Shown here piece after piece: positions 11,566-23,604 of a DNA stretch of 64,000 nucleotides. The translations under genes and the position numbers were made by a program. Each line of letters starts with the position of its first letter. Positions within the stretch are counted from its first letter, which is position 1. Under the pieces are notes generated by a model. That model did not search any database and was not told where the DNA came from. It was given only the letters and a program-made list of their open reading frames with translations. Source of the stretch: Lethocerus indicus (taxonomy: Eukaryota; Arthropoda; Insecta; Hemiptera; Belostomatidae); NCBI GenBank assembly GCA_019843655.1, contig JACDQD010000005.1, positions 32,560,954-32,624,953 of the forward strand, written 5' to 3'.

Positions 11566-14299
11566 CTTCCGTGATTTCAGTCCTCAATCTTTACATCATC
11601 TTCAGTGTAAATCAATGCTCGCTAATTGCCGCTAAGAACTATAAAGGCGACTGTAGTATGTTGAATCATCGGCGGAACGGTCTATTCTCGCGCCGGTAAC
11701 TTCTTTTATCTATATCTCTCTCCTATCGATATTGGGAAAAAAAACGGAACGAGGGGGAAAAAAGAAAAAAATAAATCTGTCGTAAATTATAGTTTATCGG
11801 TCCGGTTTCAAAGGAGGGCCGGCCTTTTGTCGGCCGCCAGTGCTCAATCGATTTGTTATCTTCCTGTTCAATTTATAAGATATAATTTAACGAGGACAGC
11901 GCCCCTTACTCCCGGTCGGGAAATGCCTATACGCCGGGAGGCCCCGGATACATATATATATTTTTTTTTTTTCAATTTTTTCCTGGACCGATAGCAAAAA
12001 AAATTCGCCGCAACAGAGAAAACTCCGTTAAGCGTTTTCTTATTGTGTAAAACGCTCGGAGGCGATGCGTGAAAAATCCACGATTGTGTGTTATGAAATA
12101 TTCCCACCCCCCCCCCGGAAATAATTATAATCAATAAATTTCAGTTTTTACAAAGCGTAAAATTTTTTTTTACCATTGTTTTACCGTCAATCGGTCCAGT
12201 TTATCTACATCTTATTGGAATTGAAATTTTTAAATGGAAAAATTCCCCCCCAACCCGGCTTTAGATCGTCGGCTCGTTGACGGTCGAAAGCCGGCGACAT
12301 AATTCAGCCGGTTTCGTTAATCGAAAATTAAAACCTCGCCGATTAAAACTTCCACAGAGAGAGAGACATATTGAGAAAGAAGAATGAAAAAGGGAACGGT
12401 TGATGGGGGTTGTGGAAAAATGAAAAAAATGAAAAAATGAAACGTGGACTTCCATTTTAAGATTGGTCGAAAAGATTGAGCGAGCGCCGGGGCTCCATGG
12501 TTAATTAGAAAATATGAGACTCGCCCCCGAATAGAAGCGCCCCCTCCCTTCCTTGAACGGGCCTCTACGGGCCGTGGGGAATGTCACAGTGGATTAGACG
12601 GGCCCCAAGTACTGTGACTCGTCACGCACCGATTTCTGATTTCACATTTAAATTTATTCCCCAAACCCCCACCCCACCACCGTTTGATGAAGGGATGTCC
12701 TGGAAATGACACATTAAACCCCTAGGGGGGGGGGGGGGAAGGAACCAGGAGCGACGCGGGAGGCCGTTACGCCGCGTTAACTAATTATATATTCTCTACT
12801 CTCTTATCTTATTATATTATAATATTATATAACGCCGGGGCCCACTGCCTACGGCTTTCAAAATATTTATTGAGTGAGAAAGGCTTGGAGAGGGGTGGGA
12901 AAATAATTAATCGGAATAACGGTTAATTCCTCTCGTAATTTATCCCTTTTTCTCCGGCTTCTAATTGTATCCTCCGACGAGGAGAAGAACAGGTCCTGAA
13001 GAAGTTAACGCGAAATAATTCAAAATTGAAACCGTATTCGCCTCCGCTCTCGGCATTAGGAGTATTTTTTTTCATTTATTGGTGAACTCAGTTAACTCTC
13101 GAAGGAGAAGCCAGGCGTCCAACGATGGTACTTCCGCTCCTGATGGCCTCACTACTCTCTCGGCTCGTAATTTTGGAAGGATTTATACCGGGGAAGACGC
13201 TAATTCTCGAACGAACGGGGACTTTTAGGCAATTGTGGATTATTCCCTTAGAGACGGAATGTTTTTCTGCGGGGCTTTTCTGGTAATTTTTCGAAGGATT
13301 ACGGATTGGAAGGATCGGGATTCTCTTATAAGAGTTGGACGGCTCGGTGGATCCCCACAGTTCTCAGTAGGCCCCAGATAGGTTTCAGTAGGCGGTTGTA
13401 AATTAATAGTCTGTTCTAGAGCGATAGTTTAGATCTGTAGTCGAGTAGTCTCAGTAGTAATCTGTAGCGTTTTTAGTCCTGCATCCGTGGATTCCACGTG
13501 TCAATCTTCAGTCCGAAAGGATAGCGCACTCGATTTTCAACAGGAAGTTGGGACCTGTTCAGGCGGGAAAACGGGATGAAAAGTTGCCCTTCTCAAAAGT
13601 GAAACTGGCATGCGAAAACTTATTCGGCAATTGGACTTAATCCTCTTCCACATTTCCTGGACCGTCTTTCTAAGAGGGAGTTGGTGTTGTTCTTGTCGGG
13701 GAATCTGAGCAAGCGAAGATTAAGACAACAATTTTCGACCGCACAAACCGTTATTGAATATCAATTTTATCCCGGTGTTTCCGAGTGCTGAGATAGTACA
13801 GGCGATAGGTCCATAATTCGGGAGCTTAACCCGTTCATCCTCCTCCAGAAGTCGAGGCGAACCGCGCTCCTTTTCAAGGCGAACACCGATGGGAATTTTC
13901 ATTCTTTCAAAATGGACAGCGGCGGCCCCCCCCCCTCATTTCGGCCTATTAGCGCTCATTTATTTCGTCTCCCGGGGCCTGGGAATTTTTTTCTTTTTTC
14001 AGAAAAAGAAAAAGAAAGAAAGCAAAGCCCCGAACGTTTACGATCTCCCCGCCAACTGGCCGTAATTAGGCGTAGACATTATTTTTTTTTTTTTCTGTTT
14101 TCTAGACGGCCCCGAACAAATTTTTCGCTCCATTCCCCTTTTCATTTCGTGATATCGCGCTTCTACAACAGTTTCGTCGTGGAATTTATGTTAGGTTTCG
14201 GTTTCTCGACCGGCTCTACAAGCCGCCTTTTAACGATTCGTTCCGGCGATCCGTCCTCGCCTACGAGAGGCGACCCTTAAGAGTCCCGCCCTTAAGAAT
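11566..14299. other. Unassigned intergenic sequence
   Basis: About 2.7 kb with no gene or repeat family that I could support. Open frames on both strands are short and lack domains. Poly-G near 12,725-12,738 and a TAT-rich stretch near 12,785-12,830 stand out. Confidence 0.5.
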
Positions 14300-14830
14300 T
14301 AGGGGATCGGACCTCAAAGGTAAAAAAAGATTATAATTTTGAAGATCGCCAAACAATCTCCATTCAAACATTGACGCTTGTAATTCGGATTTCCCAAAAT
14401 TAACGCAAGATTTGAACTTTCGGGTACTCTTTTTTGCGGGGTACAATTCCAAAAATATCGTCAAAGTCGATTAATTTTTCTCTTAAAATTGGCTCTTCCG
14501 ATAATTTATACAGAAAAAAGCGAAAAGATGGTTTGACAGTACAGTTTAAACGTATCGATGGTACAATTTTCACGAATGAGAAATTTCACGATATTTATTG
14601 TAGTGGATCAAAAACCGTGTCAATAGAAATCGAGGGGAAAGAAACCCTTAATATCCAAACTCTAAATACTGGCAGTGAGAATTTTTTCATCCCTGTTTCA
14701 GTAGGCCGTATTTATTATAGTGGCCGATTGAATTTTAAATTCATCACAAATATATAGGCTGTCCCGAAATTGACGCAAGATTTGAATTTGCCGCAGCAAT
14801 CTCGCGGTAAAGTTGGAAACCCTGCGGCTT
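14300..14830 (+). repeat. Family F element relic with terminal sequence
   Basis: The segment shares long blocks with 29,480-29,865. They include TTCAGTAGGCCGTATTTATTA, GTGGCCGATTGA, and the terminal block ATAGGCTGTCCCGAAATTGA followed by CGCAAGATTTGAATTTGCC. A partial terminal block also lies near 14,395. It ends directly at the first satellite B unit. No intact transposase frame is present. Confidence 0.6.
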
Positions 14831-15350
14831 TTAGGACCGAAAATGGCATTTTTAGACGCAAAATTGGCCCGAAAATGCGGTTTTTAGGCCCAAAAATGGC
14901 ATTTTTAGACGCAAAATTGGCCCAAAATGCGGTTTTTAGGCCCAAAAATGGCATTTTTAGACGCAAAATTGGCCCGAAAATGCGGCTTTTAGGCCCAAAA
15001 ATGGCATTTTTAGACGCAAAATTGGCCCGAAAATGCGGTTTTAGGCCCAAAAATTGCATTTTTAGACGCAAAATTGGCCCGAAAATGCGGTTTTTAGGCC
15101 CAAAAATGGCATTTTTAGACGCAAAATTGGCCCGAAAATGCGGTTTTTAGGCCCAAAAATGGCATTTTTAGACGCAAAATTGGCCCGAAATGCGTTTTTT
15201 AGGCCCAAAATGGCATTTTTAGACGCAAACTTGGCCCGAGAAATTGCGGTTTTAGGCCCAAAAATGGGACGCAAAATTGGCCCGAAAATGCGGTTTTAGG
15301 TCCAAAATGGCATTTTAGCAAAATTAGCCCAAAAATGTGGTTTTTAGACG
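14830..15350 (+). repeat. Satellite B array (53 bp)
   Basis: About ten units of 53 bp. TTTTTAGGCCC recurs at 14,881, 14,933 and 14,986. Each unit has two related half-units, AAAAATGGCATTTTTAGAC and AAAATGCGGTTTTTAGGCC, joined by GCAAAATTGGCCC. The 126-codon and reverse-strand frames here come from the repeat and are not genes. Confidence 0.95.
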
Positions 15351-15485
15351 CTCCCCCTCCCCATGGGGTATGTTTCCAACCACACAATCCACCATGACCT
15401 CAACATACCGGCAATTGACAAAATCCCGGTTTCAGCCCCTTTCTTCTTTACCCGTCCATTATCCTCCCCCAGAGATCACCTCGTG
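15350..15485 (-). repeat. Family E fragment abutting satellite B
   Basis: GGGGTATGTTTCCAACC, then CATACCGGCAATTG and TTCAGCCCCTTTC, match the reverse complement of family E (GGTTGGAAACATACCC). The fragment starts within a few bases of the end of the satellite B array, repeating the E/B association seen at 34.6-35.7 kb. Confidence 0.6.
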
Positions 15486-16269
15486 GACAGTAGTTAAATC
15501 GTGTCGAAAAGCGCCATCATCGGGCGAATTTCTTTATCGAGACAACCACGTGAAAAATATAACAGTAAAGTTGATTGTTCAAAGGGTAATATGTCCAAAA
15601 TATGTACGAGATTTCCGAATTCTCCCTTCCCGTCTGCTACAACCCCTGCACACGACGTCCATCGGCAGGGTGGGACTGATCTCTCCCTCTGCAGTAATGA
15701 ATATCGGGACGGATGAAATCTCGAGCCTAGTTAAGAATATTCCCCCCGGAGGAGGGGGTTTGTGGGGGTTGGGAGGGGGAGGAGGAGGAGGAAAAGAAAA
15801 AGGAGAAAGAGGTAGGACCGGGATGGAGGAAACAGGTTCTATTTCGGGTTCGGCCCCTCCATCGTCGGCCGCCCAATCGGAACCCAAGTATGGCGCTAAC
15901 GGGGTAGAAAACGAAATGAAAAAACTACCGAGTTAAAAACGAGTAAATCCAAAATTAGAGCGCGCTAAGAGGCCCCCCGCCCCGCCCCCCGCTTAATCCG
16001 GCGTGAAAACGGAGTTGGAAGCCGCTTTCGAAATTGAAGTTTAATCTATCCACTGGCTCCGGTGGGGAGTTTTGGCTAGCTAAATTTAAACCCCTTCTGT
16101 TTGCGCTCTCATTTTAGCCAGCTTCAAAGCTGTGACGGATTTACAGCTGCGTTCCCATTTCCGCTTTAAGTCCCGGGCCTCTTATTCGCGCCGGGATATA
16201 AACAGGATAGCTGGCGGCCAACTGACTTTTTCAGCCTCCCAATAAGCCCTGAAACAATTGGCCTTAAAC
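15486..16269. other. Unassigned intergenic sequence
   Basis: No gene is supported. The 199-codon forward frame ending at 15,936 begins in satellite and family E sequence and crosses a GGA tract, so I do not accept it as a gene. Confidence 0.5.
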
Positions 16270-16415
16270 TGAAGTAACGTGGAGATCCCACCCCCACCCC
16301 TAGGCATCCAATAATGACGTCAACACAAAAAAATTCCATTGGAATTCCTTAAATTCCGTTCCAAATCCACTCCTGTTCAGTCCCATTCCTCTTTTACCCA
16401 TCCATTATCGTCGGC
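16270..16415 (-). repeat. Family E fragment
   Basis: CACCCCTAGGCATCCAATAA, AAATCCACTCCTGTTCAG and TTTTACCCATCCATTATCG parallel the blocks at 15,350-15,480 and 1,800-1,920. Divergence is high. Confidence 0.45.
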
Positions 16416-17929
16416 TTAAACAACGCTGGACGGCGTCTTTATCGAGTGAAACTAATCGGAAAAAAAACGCAATCGTACCTATAACTAGGACGCAGTTGAT
16501 GGTACAATATATAAAGTTAAAAAAAAAAAATAAAAATTGATTTTTGTCCGGCATTTGTAACGCCCTCAATCCCCCGTTCAATCGGATACGAGTGAGAGTG
16601 GAAGGAATCGGGGATATTCCGAACCACTTCGTGGATCCCCAGCGGATATTTTTCGGTACTTTAAATTTGGTCTGGCTAAATCCCAAATTTTCATCAAAAC
16701 TTTCATCCAAAACTTCATCATTTTTTCTTTTTTTTACAAAAATCAAGTTCGAAAGAAAGAATACAGAGAATAGAGCATACGGGGCCCCCTATAAAAAGAA
16801 ATGTAAGAAATATGGCGATTTTTCGCTCGATATAATCTTAATTTTAATTAACCCCCCGAATATAGTACGTCCATATACCGGGAAATAAACCATTCATTAA
16901 CCAACCCCTCGGCTTATAATCACGAGTCAATTTTTTTTCCATTTGGTTCCGACGAAACTGGACGACTTTAGTAATATTTAGTAGTATTACCCCGCCAATA
17001 TTGGTCAACTGTTTCGATTAGTATTTTATGTATTTGTATTGTAGTATTTTTGTCCACGTTGAAAATATATGGTTTCGTCTCTCTCTCTCTCTCTGGCCGT
17101 TCAGTAGAAACGAAACAATACATTATTCTCGGAGGGCGGTTCGGGGATAAACCCCTAGGATTGAGTTGAATTGGTCGGGTCTGGACGGGGGAAAAAAAAA
17201 AAGGGGGAAAAAGTCCTCAGTCCATTGTAAATAAGTGATGCCAGAGACAGCGGGATGAGGAGGGAGGAGGAGGAGGAGGAGGAGGATGAGGATGAGGAGG
17301 AGGAGGAGGAGGAGGAGGCGACTCGTCATAAGAGGTTGGCCGAGGGCGTCACTCGCTTTTAGTGCTTCTTCCCGAGTCCCGGGAAAAGATTGTATCCCTG
17401 AATTATTAAATTATTCTTGTAGACCCCCCCCCCCATCCGACTCCCCGGACCCGGCGTTCCTGCGGGAACTCCTGTGGGAACGCGGGGCGCGACAGAGACA
17501 CTAAACGGATTTGACAACGTCACAATCTCGAAGTCCGAGTATAAACCCGCCCACCCCCCCAAGTGTGGGTTTTAAAACTCGGTGCTTTACCGTCCCCTAT
17601 ATCCCCCTTTTACCCTCTTCTACTCGCGGGACGAAAGAGGATTGTTCGATCCCGCCCCCGCCCCCCCCGGAAGAAATATTTTGTACGACTTCCCCAACTG
17701 TCGGACCTATTTTCCGAGAAGAGTTTTCCCGATATTTTCCGCCACCCGGCGGATAACTGGATTTCAATTTGACACACCTGTTCAGCACTGAAGACGGCGA
17801 GCGGGGGCCCGAAACCGGCGAGAGGAAGGTGAAAACCGTGAAAATTGGAACGATTCGAGGACAATACCTGAAAGAAAAACCCGTGGGGGGGGGGAAAGTC
17901 TTAGTAGGTAATTGCGGAATTGGCCGACA
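16416..17929. other. Unassigned sequence with GGA tracts
   Basis: No gene is supported. A GAGGAGGAG tract at about 17,259-17,320 accounts for the poly-Leu and poly-Arg frames. A CT microsatellite lies near 17,077-17,095. A small family A scrap (CTGAAGACGGCGAGCGG) lies near 17,789. Confidence 0.5.
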
Positions 17930-18200
17930 ACAAGTGGCGTTGTGCATATTTTTAAGTGCGTATAAGCCCCGTAGAAGGTCTCTGCAATGTCCCTCGTCGA
18001 AGTTTGGAGATACGAATCGATAACGACCTCTTTATTCGGTGTCATCATCGGCCTACAAGGGGCGCCGGGGAGGGCGGAATATCTCAGAAAGGACCGAATA
18101 ATAAAGGTATCGAAGGATCTGTGTAGAGGGATGTTGACCGTACTTAAAAATATGTACAACGACGCTTTTTGTGTATCGGAATCTGCACGATGCCTCCGTA
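17930..18200 (+). repeat. Family G dispersed repeat, possible reverse-transcriptase relic
   Basis: AATTGGCCGACAACAAGTGG, TACGAATCGATAACGACC and ACTTAAAAATATGTACAAC relate this copy to 2.9-3.1 kb and 32.7-32.85 kb. The open frame includes VLKNMYNDAFC, similar to the LKNMYNATCSV reading at 3,073. That supports a decayed non-LTR reverse transcriptase, but the catalytic motifs were not found. Confidence 0.35.
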
Positions 18201-19156
18201 TGATATTGGCGGGACTTCGTCGCCCCTGGAGGGGGGGGGGGGTCCAAGGGATTTTTCCTGATTTCTTAAAGGGCTTAAGCAGTGTCTGTGTATATGTCTG
18301 AATAGTGTCTGTGTGTCTGTGTGTGTTTTCCCCTTCTGTTCTGCGGCCACAACATCAGTCAAGGAGGCGGCTAGCTGATCCACTTAGCGGTGAGGGCCGC
18401 TGGGGGCGGGTGGTGGGCGGGGGGCGGAGGGGGTTGTTTTGGCCCCTTACTATTTGATGAGACCTCCGCCGCCCAAGAAGTAGAGGTCTAACCGCGTTAG
18501 AGGTCTACATCCAGACACACAGACACACAGACCCTCTAGTGATTCCATTAAGGTGGCCGCAATCTGAGCCGAACCCACCCCCCCACCCCACCCCCAAAGC
18601 CCTCCCGAGCCCCTTACCCGATAATGTAACACTGGTCTCCCTCCATCCCTCCCCCCAGAGCTAAATTTATTACTGCCCCTCTAGTGATACTGCTGCTGGC
18701 TGGAAGCCGCCGACGATTCCACCACTCGCCAGACCGATTCTATTTTTGAACAAAGGGCCGGGGTTCAAAAACCCCGAGAATTTTAGTTCCGCCTACAGAC
18801 CGGTATAGAGATATACAGAGGACACCTCCACCCCCCCCCAAAGGAAAAAAAAGGGTAAAAACCTCTTTGAGAACGATTTTCCATCCGCCATTGATAATGT
18901 GATGCTCTAAGGTATACACAATTCGTTACGGCTTCTGTTATGTCACATCCGTATGCTAAATTATATCCGTCTATTGATGCAACATCATGTATGTTTTCAC
19001 CAGCAGATCGGCCTTATCTAATACGATAGAATTGTAGTCAGAAATGAATTGAATGACGTTTCATTGTGCAACTATAAAAGTACAGTTATCAAATATACGA
19101 TTGTCGATGACCAATTTCGGCGATTGGCGCGGAAAACGTATGCGGTAAAAACATCA

Positions 19157-19161
<5 letters not shown>
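18201..19161. other. Unassigned intergenic sequence
   Basis: No gene is supported. It holds TGTGTCTG-type simple repeats near 18,285-18,325 and 18,510-18,535 and several C-runs. Confidence 0.5.

Positions 19162-19224
<63 letters not shown>
19162..19224. repeat. (TA)n microsatellite
   Basis: Over 30 TA dinucleotides without interruption. Confidence 0.95.
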
Positions 19225-19226
<2 letters not shown>

Positions 19227-19249
19227 ATCGATAAGAAACTTAAAAATGT

Positions 19250-19300
19250 AAAAGGGTGTCCCAAAATTGACGCGAGATTTGAATTAAATAAAAGAAAGTT
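19250..19300 (+). repeat. Family F terminal sequence
   Basis: AAGGGTGTCCCAAAATTGAC then GCGAGATTTGAATTAAATA matches 33,183-33,235. In both places the next sequence is a T-run and then the left arm of a family A element, so this is a nested junction present in two copies. Confidence 0.7.
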
Positions 19301-19304
19301 TTTT

Positions 19305-20095
19305 TTCTGTAGGTTCGTGATGTTTCTGTCTCCTCTCGCCGGTTTGGTCTTTCGCCAGACTGGTTTTGGGGGCTGCTCGCCGTCTTCAGTAGCGCTGTGT
19401 TACTGTCACTGTTGGGGCACTTTGGACGGACGGCCCGGAAACCGGTCTGGCGAAAGACCGGACCGGCGAGAGAGGAGACAGAAACACACGAAATCTAGTG
19501 CCGAAAGTGACTAACACCGCTACTGAAGATGGCGAACGGCCCCGAAACCGGTCTGGCGAAAGACCGAACCGGCGAGAGGAGACAGAAACACACGAAATCT
19601 AGTGCCGAAAGTGACTAACACCGCTACTGAAGATGGCGAACGGCCCCGAAACCGGTCTGGCGAAAGACCAAACCGGCGAGAGGAGACAGAAACACACGAA
19701 ATCTAGTGCCGAAAGTGGCTAACACCGCTACTGAAGATGGCGAACGGCCCCGAAACCGGTCTGGCGAAAGACCAAACCGGCGAGAGGAGACAGAAACACA
19801 CGAAATCTAGTGCCAACAGTGGCTAACACCGCTACTGAAGATGGCGAACGGCCCCGAAACCGGTCTGGCGAAAGACCAGACCGGCGAGAGGAGACAGAAA
19901 CACACGAAATCTAGTGCCAACAGTGACTAACACCGCTACTGAAGATGGCGAGCGGCCCCGAAACCGGTCTGGCGAAAGACCAAACCGGCGAGAGGAGACA
20001 GAAACACACGAAATCTAGTGCCGAAAGTGGCTAACACCGCTACTGAAGATGGCGAGCGGCCCCGAAACCGGCGAGAGAGGAGACCACGAACCTAC
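19305..20095 (+). repeat. Family A element expanded into a 104-bp array
   Basis: A left arm (TAGGTTCGTGATGTTTCTGT) is followed by about six direct units of 104 bp. TACTGAAGATGGCGA recurs at 19,521, 19,625, 19,729, 19,833, 19,937 and 20,041. Each unit has the perfect hairpin arms CCGGTCT and AGACCGG or a near match. The units are highly similar, which suggests recent expansion or homogenisation. Confidence 0.92.
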
Positions 20096-22064
20096 CGTAT
20101 TGCCCTCGCAGACCTGACAACAGGTATATTAGACTAATTCCGGGTATAATTCAGTTCTCAATCTGGAATATGGCCGGCTGGAAGTGGGGAAATGATAATT
20201 TTTTTTTTCTCCGCCCGTCGGTCCCACTAATGGCCCCTCTAATTGAAGCCCTGTTTATTGGCCTCGTTCTGTCGCGGCCGTACCCAGGGCGACCGGCCGC
20301 CCGCCGGCCAAATGGGTTCCCGCGGGACTCCCGTAACGGGCGGGACCAATTCGAGCCAACCTTATTATGTCGGCCGAACTAATTTTTCCTTTCGGTGGCG
20401 GCCGCGCTGAAATTATTGCACAAAACAGAGCGGCGTCATTAGTAGCCGGCTCCGTTCCGCCAGTTTGAAGGGAAGCAATTTTCGTGAGCAGTTTCTGCCG
20501 ACATGGAAAAAGGTAAAATCGACCGGGGTACGAAAAAAAAAATCGTGCCGATCTATTGAAACGATTACTCGACGCGGGGGGGGGGGAAATTCGTAAAACG
20601 GGAAAAGGGTTTTTTTGATATTTTTCCACGCCGAACAATCCCTCGGGAGAAGAGGAAAAGGGCCTGATTTATGGCCGCGTAACTACTTTTTTTTTAATGG
20701 ATTTTTCACCTCCCTCCCGGCACTGGAGAAACTTAGTTTTTCTTTCGTCCAATTCGAAACTGGCGACAATTCGAACGAGCCCTGTTTCGAAGGTACGAAA
20801 TTCGATGTCTGTGAAATCGTAGGGGTCCCCGGATTTTCATCATTTTCCTAGGAACGAAATCAGGATTTTTTTACCCTTATGTCTGAAATTCGTACAAAAT
20901 ATACTACTACTAAGTTCGAACGCAATGAAATCACTGATAACGGAGTCGAGGCCGGGTGATAAGAGAGGGCCCGGTGATAAGTCGCACGGGCCACCATATT
21001 CAATATAAACAGGAATTGTAAAGGGGAATATATTGAGGATTATTAACTGATACGATCTAATTTACGTTAGTGGATCGGGCAGACAGCGGTCACTTTTCAA
21101 ATGCAAATTCCCCCCCCAAAAAAAAAAAAAAATAATACCGACTCCGCCACCTCCTCAACGTCATAATAATAAAGTCGAATTGAAAAGGGGTGGGGGTCGA
21201 TTCATAATAAAGATTGTAATTTTTTTTCGAGGCCGCGTCAATAAATTTTCGTAAAATAACCCTCGCCCATTGTACCGGGTTCGGAAAAGAAAAAAAAAAC
21301 GGCGGCCGTTTATAAAATCATTTATAGACCGGTATAAGAGAAGAAGAGGGGAGGGAGGGTCAGCCGCCAACTGACCCAAAACTGACCCCGGCCCGTGCTG
21401 ATTTATGCCGGACAGATCGACCCTTGCCCCCTCCTCAAGCACCGAAGGGGTTGCAGCTGGCAGAGGCCGCTAAATATTCGAATCGCGACGCCGATACAAA
21501 TACATAAACGATACAGTAGACTGTTAACAATGATTCTGTATTATAATACGAAAAAATATGATTTCCACTGTACCTTGAGTTTGGCCGTGAAATGAGCGCA
21601 TTTACTTACTGTCCCTTCAATCTTCCGTTCGCTCAATTTACTACGCGCTAGACCGGTTTCTCGCGCTCAATCTTCAGTTGGCTTCTGCCGGTTGCCGAAT
21701 ATCGGTCTCAATTCAATAATTCATTGATCGGTTTAACGTTGCCCGTCTTGTTGGTCCGGTTCAGTATCGTACAGAGTGGACTGGTCTAGATTGAATAGTA
21801 ATTGATCGAATACATTAAAAGACTACAGGAAAAAGACCGTGTAGAAGCTTTTTCGCCGTGTTCGAGCCGACCAAAAAGTTGGGATGGTTTGTATACACTT
21901 TTTATTTTTTTTTATTTTATTTATTTTTTTTTTTTGCCGGATACCATATTTTAATAATTCGTTTCGTCTGTAGGATTACGAACAACAGTAACGGATTTGG
22001 GGGTTTTACATAGTTCAAAATTATGAAGAAATCGCGGACACATTTTCAGTTTTCCGCCCCTTCC
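20096..22064. other. Unassigned intergenic sequence
   Basis: No gene is supported. A weak family A scrap (CGCTAGACCGGTTTCTCG, CAATCTTCAGTTGG) lies near 21,646-21,680. There are also poly-G near 20,576 and A/T homopolymers. Confidence 0.5.
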
Positions 22065-22195
22065 GTACGGTGGAATTTCCGTCTCCTGTCTCGCCGGTTC
22101 GGTCTTCTGATAGACCGGTTTCGGCCGCTCGCCATCTTCAGTAGCGCTGTGTTAGTCACTTTCGGCGCTTGTACTGTTGTGGTTGTCTGTTTGTC

Positions 22196-22246
<51 letters not shown>

Positions 22247-22345
22247 GCTACTGAAGATGGCGGGCGACCGAAACCGGCTCTAGCAAATGACCGACCACAG
22301 CGAGAGGAGACAGAAACGCCGCAAACCACAAAACAGGTTATGTTA
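22065..22345. mobile_element. Family A foldback element with (TA)n centre
   Basis: The left arm (22,080-22,170) and the inverted right arm (22,245-22,335) flank a (TA)n core at 22,197-22,244. The arms carry CGCTCGCCATCTTCAGTAGC and CCGCTACTGAAGATGGCG respectively. Three copies in the window have (TA)n in the same central position (also 33.4 and 61.9 kb). Confidence 0.85.
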
Positions 22346-22424
22346 AATTGAAATCCGGTCATGCGGAGAGGCGGATAATCTCAGGAGAAACTCTTCTGAG
22401 AATAGCTCCTACAGTGGGAGTAGG

Positions 22425-23090
22425 TTCGCCGTCTTCAGTAGCGCTGTGTTACTGTCACTGTCGGCACTTTGGACCCTTTTTTCCCCCCGGGGCATCCTCT
22501 CGCTGCACTCCTCTCGGGCAGTGCCAAAAGTGACTAACGCACCCCAACTGAAGACGTGTGTTTCACCAGTCTTCAGTAGCGGTCTGAAGAGGTCCTGCAC
22601 TGTCTTGACACCAGACACTTGACGACAGTGCAAGTGAAAAGTGACACAGTGCAAGTGAGAGGGGATGGCCCCGGGGAAAAAAATCCGTAGCGCCACAACA
22701 GCGACTGACACACACAGCGCTACTGAAGACGGCGAGCGGCCGAAACCGGTCTAGCGAAAGAACAAACCGGCGAGAGGAGACAGAGACACCACGAACTGCC
22801 ACACTACTTCATTATGATTCATGATTTCGTGCGTTTCACCCCATCTTCAGTAGCGGTCTGAATAGGTCCTGCACTGTCTTGACACCAGACACTTGACGAC
22901 AGTGCAAGTGAAAAGTGACACAGTGCAAGTGAGAGGAAGGCCCCCCCGGGGAAAAAAGGTACAAAGTGCCGACAGTGACTGATACACGCGGCGCTACTGA
23001 AGACGGCGAGCGGCCCCCGAAACCCCCCCCCCGGTCTGGCGAAAGACCGTACCTCGCGAGAGGAGACAGAAACAGTACAGACCAGCACTT
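22425..23090. mobile_element. Two or three nested family A elements
   Basis: Overlapping foldback copies. The segments at 22,565-22,640 and 22,840-22,930 share the spacer CTTCAGTAGCGGTCTGAA, GTCCTGCACTGTCTTGACAC and CACTTGACGACAGTGCAAG. The same spacer is found at 33,597-33,665, which defines a subfamily. Right arms end with GAGAGGAGACAGA at about 22,782 and 23,068. Confidence 0.8.
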
Positions 23091-23604
23091 GTATCATTAG
23101 TTTAAGACCAGCTGCTGGCAGATGCTTCGTCGATATCATATTTCAGTTTAGGGGGGGGGGGGTGGGCGCCCCTTTCAGTATAATCGGGAAAATTAATCCG
23201 TATTAACAATTTCCCCCCCCCCCCACATCAGGTAATCGTGACCGGTCTAAGTTAAGTGGTAGAAGAAGGGCCGGGCCAATCTACGGATTGGCGCGATTCA
23301 ACATTATCCATTATCCATTTCTGGCGGTTTTGTGCAGAGTCACGTGAAAGAGCCATATGCCGAAGGGGGCCGTAGGTCGCGTCCTCCCTCAGGTCACGCG
23401 ACACCCTCCTACCCTCTCTTGCTGCACTAGAGGGGCTAGTGGTACTTTATACCTGGGACCGAGGAGGAGGGGTGGTGGCGGGGAGGGGGCTCGACAATGA
23501 ATTAGGGAAATTGCCCCCACCCCGGCCACCACCGGGGGTTAAACTTATATCGGTGACTGTTCGGAGACTTGGCCGTATTCAATTTAATATACCTAATTGA
23601 GGTA
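23091..23604. other. Unassigned intergenic sequence with G/C runs
   Basis: No gene is supported. Long poly-G and poly-C runs lie at 23,151-23,162 and 23,212-23,224. Confidence 0.5.

Noticed and set aside
14434..14757. 107-codon forward frame with fairly normal composition
   Set aside because: It lies in a family F relic shared with 29.5 kb, where the frame is broken, so there is no sign of coding constraint.
15337..15936. 199-codon forward open frame
   Set aside because: It starts in satellite B and family E sequence and ends in a GGA tract; composition is not protein-like.
19440..20060. CRISPR-like repeat array
   Set aside because: Units are contiguous 104-bp tandem copies with no variable spacers, in a eukaryotic genome.
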